Source: Streblospio benedicti (Eukaryota > Annelida > Polychaeta > Spionida > Spionidae). From it: a stretch of DNA of 64,000 nucleotides. The notes beneath the pieces were generated by a model that had not been told where the DNA came from, did not search any database, and worked only from the letters and a program-made list of their open reading frames with translations. Below are positions 45,753-59,207 of this stretch, one piece after another. Both the position numbers and the translations under genes were made by a program. The stretch lies in contig CM032661.1 of assembly GCA_019095985.1 (NCBI GenBank), positions 22,989,182 to 23,053,181 of the forward strand. The letters run 5' to 3'. Position 1 is the first letter of the stretch. Each line of letters starts with the position of its first letter.

Positions 45753-47107
45753 CAACTAGATCAAAAGTGTTCAAAGAACACAGCGTCGCTAGAACAACGT
45801 TGACTTATGGGGAATTAAGATATACAAATATATACTGAAACGATCATCTGTATACCCGCTAGAACAACGTTGACTTATGGACAATAAAGTTGTTTCTAAA
45901 ATGTTTTGGAATCATGATTAAAAGTACACAATTACAATATAGCAGCCACAAATAATATACCACTGTCTATTCATTGATCCTATAGCAGCAAATAGCAAAC
46001 AGCACAAACTAGTCTATTTTGCAGCTAATCTAATATTGACCTGTAATGGTGCTTTCAATAGTGCTAAGAATGTTGTAAATGGAGCATAATTGCCCTGTGG
46101 AAAGTGCAGTTTAATTGGCAGATTGCCCAAAATCTAATCACTTCGCTGTCGCCTCAAACCTCATAGTTGTGTAACGTTTGAATGAAATCAGTTCATCGGT
46201 ACACCAGCTAGCTTGTCCAGAGACAAACATACATACATAGATGGTTAGAATATAATAAATACATACATGTACATACATAGTTACAACGAACGAAATATAA
46301 TGCTTGCTTCAGCAGCTGAGCTGAAGCGACGCAATTAACAAAAAGGCAGCATACCACACAATAAAGAGTAACTGACCATGTAAAATGTGTAAGGCATATA
46401 TGATCATTGTCACATGATTCAATAATGTTATTAGAAAAATGCTGTTCTCTGGGCACTTTCCATTTAGTTAACAAAGGGCCAAAGATCAAAGTAGGTGATG
46501 GTCACCACTTGCATAAATATTGTATGAAATTGGAGGTCATATTTCAAACTGTATTGAAATGACTATGTCAAATGCTGAAATTGATGGCAAATGTCCTTCT
46601 GGAAGGAACACTTTATTTGGCAAAGTGCCAAAATTGGACACTGATGATGGTCGCTAGGTATGCAAACAGTGTATCAAATTTGGAGCTCATGGTTGAAGCT
46701 GTTTTGAAAGTATTTTAGACAATGGCAAAAAAGACCTAAAATGGTCTTGTAGAAATTATACTTAAATTGGCAAAGTGCCAAATTGAACACAGTTAACGTT
46801 CAGTATACATGTAAGCATTGCACTAAGTTTTAATGTTTTCTCACGAGCATCAGCAAAGCTATTGCAGAAAATGATGAAAATGGACCCAAGATGGCACTAT
46901 GGAAAGCACACTTTAATTTGAAAAGTGCCCAAAATCGAATCACCCCGGTGTCGTGTCATACCAAATAGTTGCGTAAAGTTTGAAGAAAATCGGGTCAACC
47001 GTAAAATCTCTAGCTTGTCTTGAGACAAACATACATAGATACATACATACATAGTTACAAACGAACGAAACACAAGGCTTTCGCTTCAGCTGCTGAAGCG
47101 ACGCAAT
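45753..47107. mobile_element. Composite of two copies of the GCGTCGCT-ended element
   Basis: Head at 45753 (AACTAGATCAAAAGTGTTC), first tail GAAGCGACGCAA near 46333, second tail near 47105. Both tails are preceded by GCTAGCTTGTC and a short CATA run, as in the copy at 11.0-11.77 kb. Between the tails, a motif of the form TTGGCAAAGTGCCAAA recurs three times. Confidence 0.5.
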
Positions 47108-47782
47108 GATTTGCCTTCCATCTAAGATTACAGCATCACAAGACAAACCGAGAGGCTACATTTTAAAACCATGTACATGTAGTTATTCATGAATGTTACA
47201 TAGATGTACATTTATTATATGTCTATTTTTAATTGCTAGACCCACGGGAGCAATTTATCAGACAATACGAAATATAGATGCAGTCTTTTCCATTGCTCCC
47301 TTGGCTAGACCTATTAGCCCCTTCTGTAATTCAATTCATGTTTATTAGCAATGGCGAATTTTACCAGAAAACTTCTATAGGAAAGCTAAATTATATCATT
47401 ATTTTAGGTCTAGAAAAGTGGTTGTACTGCATGGGCATGGCTGTGACATTCACTCTTATTCCTCTTATTAATGATCTTTTGTTATGACATATGGAAGTGC
47501 AACTTTCATAACAGATCTATGATGAGTTGAACACTATAAACTATATTGTAAGTTTTATAAATAATTTCATATTAAGCAAGATATAAAGGACTACTTGCTG
47601 ACCCTGCGGGGATGCATTTCAATCAGGGCTATGTTGGGAGGATTCTTTTCAGAGCTGAAATGTAAGTGATGATCAACTGACCACTCTGTCAGAATTTGAT
47701 AGTTGTCATAGTTGCGGATCCTGTGGTCTCAGGTATGTGAGAAAATATCTTTATGTAGACTATTATTAGTAATAGGAATATC

Positions 47783-50083
47783 CATTCAGGTTTATATTTG
47801 TGACACTACTACTCACATTCAACAAAAACTTGACGTTACCGCTCCCTTCACGGGATCAAGAAAGATGAGGATTTTCTCGTTCTCCCAGCAGATAAGGGGA
47901 AAGCCACAGTAGTTATGGATAAGTGTGCCTATCAGGAGAAATTACACAAGCTACTGGATGACAGGCAGGTGTATGAAGTGTTGAAAAAGGACCCAACAAG
48001 TAAGTACAAGAAGAAATTTGTGAACATTGTGAGATCTTGGAACACTGTAAAAAGGATTTCCCCTCAGCTGTATAGTAGAATTTACCCTACTTCAAAATAA
48101 ATCCCTAAGTTCTATGGTCTGCCCAAGATACATAAAAGACACTCCGTTGAGACCTATTGTATCAGGGATAGGGAGCATCTCATACCCAGCAGCTAAGTAC
48201 CTTTCCACGATCCTTAACCCTTTGAAAGGTAAAACCAAGTACTCAATCAAAAATAGTGAAGATTTTGTGAACAAAATCAGAGACCTGGAAGTACCTCCTC
48301 CGAGAGTGCTTGTGTCATATGACGTGTCCGCCCTGTTTACGAGCATCCCCATCGAAGAGGCCATCACTATGATAAGGAAGAGACTACAAGAAGATGACAC
48401 TCTGAGATAGATGTGAGTTAGACGTGGAGCAAATCATTACCAACTTAAGATTCTGTCTTGAAACAACATATTTTGTTTGCAATGAGGTCTTTTACAGACA
48501 AATTCAAGGTGCCCCCATGAGCTCCCCAGTGTCCCCTGCCGTCGCGGATCTGATGATGGAAGAATTTGAACAGAATGTGCTCAGAACCCTCCTGTCACTC
48601 CTTCGGTGTGGTTCAGATATGTGGACGACACCTTCACGATTCTACCAAAGAACAGGATAGAGGGATTCACTACCTACCTGAATTCTCAGAACTGCAGTAT
48701 CCAGTTCACTATAGAAGAAGTCGATTGCAAGCTGGCTTCTTAGATACTTGCATAGAGAGGAAGGAGGACTGTTCCCTGAAGGTCACAGTATATCGTAAGC
48801 CCACGCATACAGACCAGTATCTGAACTGCGAGTCAAGTCACCATCTGGAACATAAACGGTCTGTGGTCCGCACACTGTTGCGAAGAGCAGAACACCTTGT
48901 GACTGAAGAAGACCGACAGCAAGAAGTCACACGTGTGAAGCAGGTACTTAGGATCAACGGATACAATAGTCCTCGTTAGTACAGTGATTAGCGCGTACGA
49001 CCAACAAACATGAGTTTCCTGCGTCGTAAGTTCGCGCCCCGGCCTAGGAAGATTTCGTGGCACCAAAGAGTTACGTCGCGCGTCTGCCACTGTACTGCCG
49101 ATTTCCACACAGCGTGTCGCTGCTGTCGAGTATATCATACAAGATGGTGACGACACCAATCCCGAGGTTCGGAAGCCTCGTTAAAGGGCGTGGCCCGTGT
49201 AGAGGACAGTCATCGCTCTATCACGTAAAAGAACTCACCTAGTTTGAAAACTATAGTTAGTGTGATCCCTCCAGTACACACTTGGCTCAGTTGGTTACCT
49301 AACCTGCCAAACAAACAAGGACCACATTGGAAATGAGCATTACATATATATGTACGCTTTCATGTGCTGTCCTAGGAACATTAGTTCCTGAAGAATATCA
49401 ATCAATCAATACAAACCGTGGGCTTTTAAGATCCTGCCCAAGAGTCAGAAAAAAGAGCCCGTTGAACCGGTAGACAACCAGCCCAGGAAGTTCTCGGTAA
49501 AGCTACCCTATGTGAGAGGTGATTTCGAAACCATCCAAAGGATATTCAGGAATCATGGAGTGCCTTCGTTCCATAAACCTTTTAACACACTACGGAACCT
49601 ACTAGTGAGACCCAAGGACAAGGATGACCCCAAGAAACTCTGGAGTAGTGTGTGACATTACTTGCCCCAGCTGTCATGACTCCTACATTGGTGAAACAGG
49701 TAGGAACCTAGAGACCAGGTTGAAGGAACACCTAGATCCCCATAGCACCCAGTCTGCTATACAAATCCACACAAACAGTTCTGGGCATAAGTTCAAGGGC
49801 GTAGTAGCCAAGGTCATCGGCAGAGAAGACAACCTCCATCGTCGTAAGATCGTGGAAGCTATCAAGATCTTCCAGAATAAGCCCAAGCTCAACCTCAACC
49901 AGGGCAGGAGCATCCCCACGACTTTTCTCCATCTGCTGTCCGACAGGAACGCCAACTGTCGGAATCGGCGCCAGTGACTAAACCACCTATTTTGTCACTT
50001 CGGTCGAAGGCCCCGTGAAGGGAGCCGCACTGTCAAGTTTTTGTTGAATGTGAGTAGTAGTGTCACAAATATAAACCTGAATG
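47783..50083 (+). mobile_element. Penelope-like retroelement (broken) with inverted terminal repeats
   Basis: Inverted ends of about 75 bp at 47783-47857 and 50011-50083 (GTGACACTACTACTCACATT against AATGTGAGTAGTAGTGTCAC). Between them, several frames read as Penelope-type reverse transcriptase ([43 protein letters not shown]) followed by a GIY-YIG endonuclease (CDITCPSCHDSYIGETGRN). The order RT then GIY-YIG is diagnostic of this group. The copy has several breaks plus a SINE insertion, so it is inactive. It lies between the acidic-repeat gene and ASTE1. Confidence 0.92.
48961..49414 (+). mobile_element. tRNA-Asp-derived SINE inserted in the Penelope-like element
   Basis: The 442-bp unit 48967-49408 starts with a tRNA-Asp-like head (TCCTCGTTAGTACAGTGATT; B-box-like AAGTTCGCGCC) and ends with an ATCA-repeat tail. 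Perfect 6-base target duplications ATACAA flank it (48961-48966, 49409-49414). The two flanks read straight through in the Penelope frame if the insert is ignored, confirming the borders. Confidence 0.88.
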
Positions 50084-50254
50084 TGAGAAAATCTTGAGTA
50101 TTTAGACTAACAAGACAAGCAATATGAAGAGAGGTACAGAATGAATGTTTTAAAGATAGTATTTCATTACTTTTCATTGCGAAGTATTAGACTACACAGT
50201 ACGTCATCTTTTAACCATAATTTTTTCTACACAATAATTACTAGATATTTAGCA

Positions 50255-50260
50255 TTTATT
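50255..50260 (-). promoter_or_regulatory. Poly(A) signal of ASTE1
   Basis: TTTATT (AATAAA on the minus strand) is about 23 bases past the ASTE1 stop, a usual distance for a short 3' UTR. Confidence 0.6.
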
Positions 50261-50282
50261 ATTTGTAGGTACACAAATTAAT

Positions 50283-53200
50283 TTAATCATCTAACAATAA
50301 AGCACCAAATTTGTTATCCAATAGGTACAGGTCTGCAACATTTGTGGTCTCTTCATCCTCTTCTGAACTGGCTTGATTAAGAAAAGATTCAGAGGGCCGT
50401 TCCTTCTTTTTGTTCTTCTTCTTTTTTGTCTTTTTCTTTCCAGCTATTGGAATTAAAATTGATGATTCAGGAACACTATTAATAACATGTTCATATATTC
50501 CTTGATAAAATTGGCACAATGCTGAGTCTCTTACAAGCAACTCTTGAACATAAAGTTGAGGACATTTTCTCTGTTTAAGTTCATTGCAAACATGATAATA
50601 GCAAGAGCCATTTAAAAACTTGGCTACAACTGGATTTGTGAATGGACAGCACAGAACTTGGTTTAGATGCATGGCATCCTTCAGACAAGCCTGAAACTGT
50701 GCATAACTGTGAGCTATCTCAGCATCATAATTGGGAATTTTGTCATATGTTCTTTTGTCAGGTAGCAATTTATTGATACTATCTCTTGCTTTACACAAAG
50801 TACTCTTGGGTGACTTTTCCATCAAATTGCATAATAATGTATCGTCTTCTTTGTCTTCTTCTGATTTGTCCAATTTATCCAAAATTTGGATCTTTATAAA
50901 TGTCAACAGAATTGCAGCTACATGTAATACAGATACCTGGAAACAGAATATTTACATCATAAAAAATAAACAAATATAACTACATTAATAGAAAATCTGT
51001 AAACATAATTGACAATATCAAAGAATCAGCATTAACAAACATACCTGAGGATTAGCGTGCGTAATCCAATATGGTAGAACACCCAAACACACTTTCACAT
51101 CATTCCCAAATATGTCATACTTCTGTAGGTAATTTTCATCCACACCAAGCACTTTCATAAAGAGGGATGCTCTCTCAAACTCTGACATATTTGGAAGGAC
51201 AAAAAGATTCGGCACAGATTGTCCATCTTCAAGGTGGCTTACCTGTGAACCATTGATACACATTATGCAAACTTATCGAGCAAAAGCTACATGATCAACT
51301 ACTATTATTCTTTGAAATGCCAATAAATGTAATTATAAATAAACGTACCTGTGATACTTTTTCTTTTTTTTGATTTTGTAATTTTCTTGAGTATTCTTCA
51401 ACTAGCACAGAATCCATAGTATTATCGAGGTCATCATTTAATAAGATTGTGTACATAATCTAGTAAGCATAAAACATCACCAAAATCACATTTCTATGAT
51501 TAGTACATATGTAGTTGACAAAACATTCAAATACAAAAACTTCACATGGCACTGTATTTGGTTTTATTATTAAGCATATAAATACTATTTTGAACTTCTC
51601 ATTCTAAATACATGTATATCTTACTTACTTGTCTCAAATATCTGGAACAATGAAAAGCACTATCCACATGCATATTTTCTATCTAAAAATAAGACAGTAA
51701 TTTGCTAATCATATATTACATTATTAGGCTACTTTAAGTGGGATAGTGAAATTCAAAGTCAATAAAACTTTCAATCTAAATTCATTCAGACAGGGCCAAG
51801 TTGTTCCTCATTTTGAGGATGTGCTGTGCCTCCTCATTTAACATCTTAATCATACCCTTCTTTTCCAATGTATGTTCTCACCTGTGTAGGAAGCATAACT
51901 CTTCTGTTGATCAAAATATTTACAGTATTTGGTGGAATGTGACTTTTCTTTAGGGCTAATTGAATCCATTGTGGGTAGCATTTTTGGTTTTGTTTATTCA
52001 TCAAATATCCATGGTCTTCTTCATGCCCCAACAAAAAATTAATCTAAAATGATGTGTAAAAATATTTGATTGATTATAAAAATAATAATCTTCCAAACTA
52101 TTCAATATAAAACTACACATGCTCTACATTACAATACATTTACTGTAGATAGATTCTATCATAATTGAAGGAACATTGGTCGGTATTAGTTAGGTCAGTT
52201 TTGTATTAAGGTTAGAGAAACATTATGGATACAAATGAAACCTTTCAACTAATTTAAACAATTTTTTTAAAATTTTCCATGAAGAAAAATATATTAATAC
52301 ATTATTTATTAAAAAACTAAATACACATAATTATTGTAAAAAATAAATGAACATACCAACTGGGACTGTGGATTAAAGTAATTTTCAATTGATTTTTTGA
52401 CTATGCATTCAACATGGCTTCTTTTGTCTTTTGGACATTGGGTTAAAACAGAATTCAAAGCTTCCTCAAAACTTGAAATGTTGTCCAGCCAAGTTAACAG
52501 ATTAATCTACAAAACATGTAATTGAAAATTTCTTTGTAAGAATAAATGAAAAAAGAAGAAGAAAAACCCAAGTAGAAAAACAAGAAATTATGTTAAAACT
52601 AAAATTTCTTTTGTATCATAATTACAACATTATGAAATAAATTAATACCATCTTTTCAGTTCTTTGTGGTGACTTCAACTTAACAGAATGTTTTGGAAAC
52701 TCCTTTGATGCAAAAAAAGTGTTAAACATTGCAGGATCTACAAAGTCATTACCCATCAGTGTAGCAAAAAGTGGAATCATCTGTCTTTCCATGCTTTTGA
52801 AACAGTCTAACAAAGAATCTAAGAAATATATTTGAGCATTCAAGTAAAAATGTTCCACTTGTAAATCATCTTGTTCTGATTGAAGTGCTAAATTAAGGTA
52901 ATCAAATAAAATAAATCCACCTTTTACATCAAAAATGTAAAAGTCACTATCATTACTCATCACTGGACAATTCCAGTAGTTTGCTAATGCTGCGACTTCT
53001 GCATCTGCTTCAAAATTGCATGTAACGTGAACTATATCCAATTCATCCAAAACATTCAAGAATGTTTCATAGGAAAGAAGTGGTAATATTCTTCTTTTCA
53101 GTCCCAAAGAACACGACCGTGCATTGCTGATTCTGTCTTTTGCTCTTTGTATGGTTGAAGAAAGTTTTGAATAGTTGTCGTCATATCCTCCGTCAAATAA

Positions 53201-54187
53201 AATAATCGGTTGGATTTTGCATTTAAGCAAAGTGGTGAAGTAAAACTGCACCTTATTTGCAAATGTGTCATAGTCACCACCATATTCATGCGGCACTTGA
53301 AAATAGTAGTAGAGGAAGTGATATAAGTTGTTCCCATCAACAATTACCTGAAAAATGTCAAATTTGAGCATTAGTAGCTACCACTAAATTACAGGAATTG
53401 AAATTTTGTGTCTTTACAAATATTTAATACATAATCACAAGCCTATAAAACATAAGATGATGTTAATTCTCATCTACAAAATTCCCAAACATTTGCGAAC
53501 CGTTTCAAATTAAAGGTTATGCTCAGTGGCCGACCAAGTATGCTTGTAGAGAAGCAATATGATGTGTTAGGTGCATTCTGAAAATTTCTTTCATTTATAC
53601 ACCGTATTAAAGCATGTAGAGGAATTTAAATACCACAACATAAACAGCCAGCTTGTAACCATCAAAACACGTGAAGCAGCAAAATGTAAACCGAATGATT
53701 TTCGTCAGACGTAACTTGCACGGTGCACGTAAGAAGCGTGCTATCTCTCCCATGTTAAATGGGACATCTGCCGTTAGAAATCCACGATACGTCTGGCGAA
53801 AATCATTCGATTATGCAATATCACGTGACCTTGTGTTTTAGCTAACAAAACGTTGTGGTATTTTTATATGTGTAATATATACTTAAGGTGCAAAATATTA
53901 GTATTATTTTCCTTACACTTCCAATGGAAAAGACATCGGTTTATTGATCCTGGAATTTACAGATCACTTATATTTTTGACTGAGCATTATCTTTAAATGG
54001 CTTGCTATAACGAAAAGAAATATCCTCACAATGTCTTTCTCATAATAAAATCTTATCTGACTTCCTATATGTTCCCAGACTTATTCATAATTTAACATAG
54101 CATTTTTACCTTAATATTGTGCAGTTTAAAATCAGTTAGAAGATGCTGGTTGTGATCTACAAATGTTGTCAAGGAAGGTACACCCAT
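50283..54187 (-). CDS. ASTE1: Asteroid homolog 1, FEN1/XPG-type nuclease
   Basis: Eight minus-strand exons, 54187-54110, 53347-52649, 52506-52357, 52043-51882, 51682-51629, 51459-51349, 51242-51045 and 50936-50283, are all phase 0 and give 701 residues (human 679). The N-terminus is MGVPSLTTFVDH. The nuclease fold shows VIVDGNNLYHF (metal-binding Asp), YGGDYDTFA, ILFDGGYD, EADAEVAALANYWNCPVMSNDSDFYIFD (acidic cluster), then LFATLMGNDFV. Downstream blocks match the human order (ALKKSHIPPNTVNILINRR with LPTQ; AQFQACLKDAMHLNQ). The last exon has a Lys-rich tract (KKKTKKKKNKKK), a possible nuclear signal, and ends in FGALLLDD. The family is a structure-specific nuclease group linked to DNA interstrand-crosslink repair with the shieldin pathway. 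The catalytic acids look intact. Intron 1 holds a MITE. Confidence 0.95.
53510..53996. mobile_element. TTAA-flanked MITE (copy 1) in ASTE1 intron 1
   Basis: The 479-bp element 53514-53992 is flanked by TTAA on both sides. Outer ends AGGTTATGCTCAG and TGAGCATTATCT are inverted. Inside is a second inverted pair (CGAATGATTTTCGTCAGACG and CGTCTGGCGAAAATCATTCG). TTAA duplication is the hallmark of piggyBac. It matches copy 2 at 58725 in reverse orientation and has the same length. Confidence 0.85.
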
Positions 54188-55037
54188 ATTTCACGATCTA
54201 TAAAAGAGAAATTTTTTATTTTTTTAACTCTTTTTCTAATCAAGAGGACTTATAATGGCCATTTGAAATATCCCAGGACATAGTGTTCATATGAGGGTTT
54301 ATAATACTAGTATATCGTGTATCAATCAATAACAGTGTAGACGGCCATGGTGATATTAAGCTAAATTTTATCAATAACAGTCAGCTATAAAATTTGAGTT
54401 TTGTTAGTAGTTGTACGGTGTTAAACTTCTACCGTGCCTGCCAAAACACCTGTTTGAATATGTAAGCAAAAGAATATGTATGTAAGACACTTTCATGAGG
54501 ATACAACTACAGAATAACCTAAGTGACGACGTGCTGACGTTCGCATCTACGGGTATAGCATATATCTAGATATATATATAGATATATATATATATATCTA
54601 GATATATATAGATATACCCCTAGATATATCTGAATATAACAATTTGCATATATATATAAATATAAAATATATATATATATATCCTATCTAGATATAGATT
54701 ATAGCATGCGACCATATTCAACAGCTTCATAAACCTGCAACTTGTGTCTTGCTGAGAAATATTTCATACTTTTCAAATATATCTACGTTAGATATATATC
54801 TATCCTAGATATGCAACTATAATCAATAGACTTTATACCCATGTTTTTATACCCATCTAGCAAATATATATCTATTTAGATATACATTGTCATGTTCATA
54901 TGCTATCTGCTTCCTGTGTTCTACCACTTTGTGACTGATGATTGCGTGTTAAGCAAGAAACATATATATATCTATATATCTTTAAAATATATATCTATCT
55001 AGCCATAGTTTTGTATATATATATAAAATATATCTGT

Positions 55038-55088
<51 letters not shown>
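54188..55088. other. ASTE1 upstream region and AT-rich palindromic block
   Basis: 54188-54540 would hold the ASTE1 promoter; no element is distinctive. 54555-55088 is dominated by TATATA and TATCTAGATA-like words, many self-complementary, ending in a pure AT run (about 55038-55088). No gene is seen. Confidence 0.6.
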
Positions 55089-55091
<3 letters not shown>

Positions 55092-55188
55092 TTGAGACAA
55101 TCCTACCTAAACATTTCGATGAATCCCCATTTACTTAGCTAGCTGTCTCATTGCTGAATGTTTTTGGTTACTATATAGTATACTACCG

Positions 55189-55224
55189 TCGCCAGAGTCT
55201 CAATATATGTTGAGACTCTGGCGG
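55189..55224. repeat. Short perfect hairpin
   Basis: CGCCAGAGTCTCAA and TTGAGACTCTGGCG pair perfectly around a short ATATATG-type loop. I recognise no family; it is too short to call an RNA gene. Confidence 0.6.
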
Positions 55225-55325
55225 CTGCATTTACTATACTGTATTACACAACTTGAATTATACAGCTCTATTCTACACATGATAATTAAGTGATCACTAA
55301 ATATATACCGGTATGATTATATTTT

Positions 55326-56322
<997 letters not shown>

Positions 56323-56872
56323 TAATGTACTTAGTCTTAGGCCTACATTCTTGTGCACACTATAAGCCTTATTAACATTCCGATTCGGCACCCACTGCGC
56401 ATGCTCAGACACGGTATTTTCGTTCACTTTCTTTGAGGCACATTACAAATAAATGCACGTGGCCTATTTACATGAAGATAAGAGTGAAGCTCGAACTCTT
56501 AATATTTATACATATCTTCTTCCTAGGTAATTAATTTGGTGAAAAATAAAGGTGAGTGAGTGTAAAAGTGTATTAACTTTTCAATCCAAGTGTATTTTTA
56601 CATGCAAATACACATAATTTACTTGTCTGTTTAAAAAAAAATGTGGTGATGTATTTGTCTTTCACTGAAGTGTTTGGAGGACTAAAGTGTATGTTACTAT
56701 TATTTGAAAAAACAAAGGTGATACAAATGTGCAGAGTATTTTCCTAACAATATTTCGATTTTAAGACAATGATAAGTAAGTTGGCAAGAAGGATTCTTTG
56801 ACATATGAATCCCAGACCTGGCTAAAAGCTCAGCTAGTGCCCATTCGATCTATAGATATTAACCAAATACAT

Positions 56873-56972
56873 NNNNNNNNNNNNNNNNNNNNNNNNNNNN
56901 NNNNNNNNNNNNNNNNNNNNNNNNNNNNNNNNNNNNNNNNNNNNNNNNNNNNNNNNNNNNNNNNNNNNNNNN
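56873..56972. other. Assembly gap (100 N)
   Basis: Exactly 100 N, the usual placeholder for a gap of unknown size. Sequence to the right resumes inside a copy of the LINE seen at 55.9-56.3 kb, so the gap may reflect repeat collapse. Confidence 1.
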
Positions 56973-57196
56973 CCACAACTTTTTCTCTTCGAGTAATTCA
57001 AAATGGAACTCGCAACCAGAATCTGTTATCAGTGCTCCGTCCCTTAACTCTTTCAAGAACAGACTAGATAAACACTGGAACAAGTACAGTACTAGCCAGA
57101 TGCCACTACCGCCATGCAAACTAGTTGAAACAGCCACTCTGACTGATAACGAGCCTGAAATCGTCGAAAAGGCTTAAGGCCTACCTAACGACGTAT

Positions 57197-57279
<83 letters not shown>

Positions 57280-57283
57280 CACA
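56973..57283 (+). mobile_element. Second copy of the same LINE 3' end with GAT tail
   Basis: From just after the gap the sequence matches 55948-56160 almost base for base (ACTGGAACAAGTACAGTACT, CGCCATGCAAACTAGTTGAA) and then runs into (GAT)n at 57196-57280. The 5' part is lost in the gap. Confidence 0.9.
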
Positions 57284-58461
57284 TGATGAATCATGTGTTT
57301 ATGTCAGTATGTGTAAAGCTCGAATTTAGATCAATATTTAAAATTGTAACGGGGCAACGAAGGAGCCTACTGTCTGTCGTTATTAAAATATACCATTCAG
57401 AAGAACGCTAGATCTAGTATTGTTTAATTAGTCACCACCAATAATATCAACCTCTTGTATTTTATAAATATTTTACACTGGTCTTGCAGTGGTTGATAAA
57501 ACTCATTAAAATAAGGCGCATCGGAAAGCCTTCATAGATTACTTACTTACTTTAGGGGAAATTAGTCTCTACCACAGACGCCAGCTACGTACCAGTGCTT
57601 GAGAGCCTTGCGCCGAAAGTCAGTGGTCGGCTGTAAAAGAGACTAAGGGGAAATATCCAAACGACCGTACATGCCGTAATATTCTTCCTTTTTGTGTCCT
57701 GTTCAGTAACCGCGGCTTATATGTATGATTTACATGTATTACAGACTAGTTCAAGGATATTGATGTCTGCAACCAGCAGAAAATTCCAATTATGAAGCGT
57801 ACATTAATAGATTCAATAGGTCATTGGAGACTAAAGTAGTTATTTTGACAGACGTGCTAAAACCGAAATTGAAACCTCTTGATCCCACATTGTAGACAGG
57901 CAGTGTAAACTGTTGGATATAGCTAAGGACTATATGTAGGCTGGATAGATAACTATATGAACAAAATCATGGTAAATTACTGATGTATTCATCGATGTAT
58001 TTGATATGTTTTCTTAGCGGCAGGAAAGTTTTTTTAACTTAACGGATTCTGGATCTGGATAGATAATTCACAAATATATATACCACCCCTTGATCTCAAA
58101 ATCTAAATAAATTAGTGTTACAAATCTCGATGCAAAAGCCCTTTTCTCAACTCTCAATCAATTGATCTCAATGAATTGAATGGTCAAATCTCAATTCTCA
58201 ATGAATTGAAAACCCAAATCTCAACTCTCACTAACCATACCAATACGCCTTCACAATTACATAGAGATTCTATTCCATGCCTGTGCGGTGAAACCAAGCA
58301 AGGACTTAGCCATGAGGAGTGGTTAAACTCTCACTAAATTGTACATACCGCCCTCTCTAATGAGGCAACGCGTGAATGGAGACAGGGTATGTTCTGCCTA
58401 AGGGTTGGCAGATAGCCGACACTTTACAGTGGTAATAGAATCGGCATTGACAGTTCCCGGG
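57284..58461. other. No gene recognised; simple repeats and LINE 3' flank
   Basis: Contains a short inverted pair TTAGTCTCT/AGAGACTAA (57562-57646), a run of ATCTCAACTCTCAATGAATTG-like words (about 58090-58240), and a segment near 57975-58055 resembling the repeats at 63.0-63.3 kb. The last 150 bases are probably the 3' UTR of the minus-strand LINE. Confidence 0.5.
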
Positions 58462-58720
58462 TTAAGACTGTTCCACTCCGGGATTGTTCTTAAAACTGTT
58501 GATTTCCACAGTGGAGATTCTCTCAATGCTCTCTGGTGGCAAATCCAGGTCTCCATGCAAAAGCTTATAAAATAAACATAAACGCTGATTTCGCCGCCGG
58601 TCTGCTAGACTTTGCCAGCCAAGGTCACGCAGTAGGCCTGTAACTGATATAATACCGCGGGCTCCACGAGCCCAACGTGCTGCTCGCCTCTGCACAATCT
58701 CTAGGGAATCAATTTCCTCC

Positions 58721-59207
58721 TTAAAGATATTGCTCAGCCAAAATCATATTTGTTTTGTAAAGTTCAGTATCAATAGACGATGCCCTTATCCATTGCAAGT
58801 GTGATGAAAATAATATTCACATTCTCCGCGTTTAATACTATTTCCACTTTTAAAAATACCATGCCGTCTCGCCAACTAAAACACAAAGTCACGTGATATT
58901 GCATAATCGAATGATTTTCGCCAGACGTGCCGTGCATTTCTAACGGCAGACGTCACATTTAACATGGGAGAGATAGGCAGGTTCTTACGTGCACCGTGCG
59001 AGTTACGTCTGACGAAAATCATTCGGTTGACATTTCTCGCGTTCACGTGTTTTGTTGAGTATATACCGGTCTCTTATTGCGTGGTATTTAAATTGTTTTA
59101 CATACTTTGATATGATGTTTAAATGAAAGACACTTTCAGAATGCACAGAACACATCATAATGCTTCTTTACAAGCATACTTGTTTGACCACTGAGCATAA
59201 CCTTTAA
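58721..59207. mobile_element. TTAA-flanked MITE (copy 2) inside the LINE
   Basis: 479 bp (58725-59203) between TTAA sites, the reverse orientation of the copy in ASTE1 intron 1. Removing it with one TTAA restores the LINE frame exactly (AIWDPSL followed by KEEIDSLEIVQRRAARW), which proves the borders and the 4-bp duplication. Confidence 0.92.

Noticed and set aside
47236-47312. Partial inverted repeat around GCTAGACCCACGGGAGCAA
   Set aside because: Several mismatches and no flanking duplication.
57562-57646. Short inverted pair TTAGTCTCT/AGAGACTAA
   Set aside because: Nine-base arms over 85 bases with no target duplication or second copy; too little to call an element.
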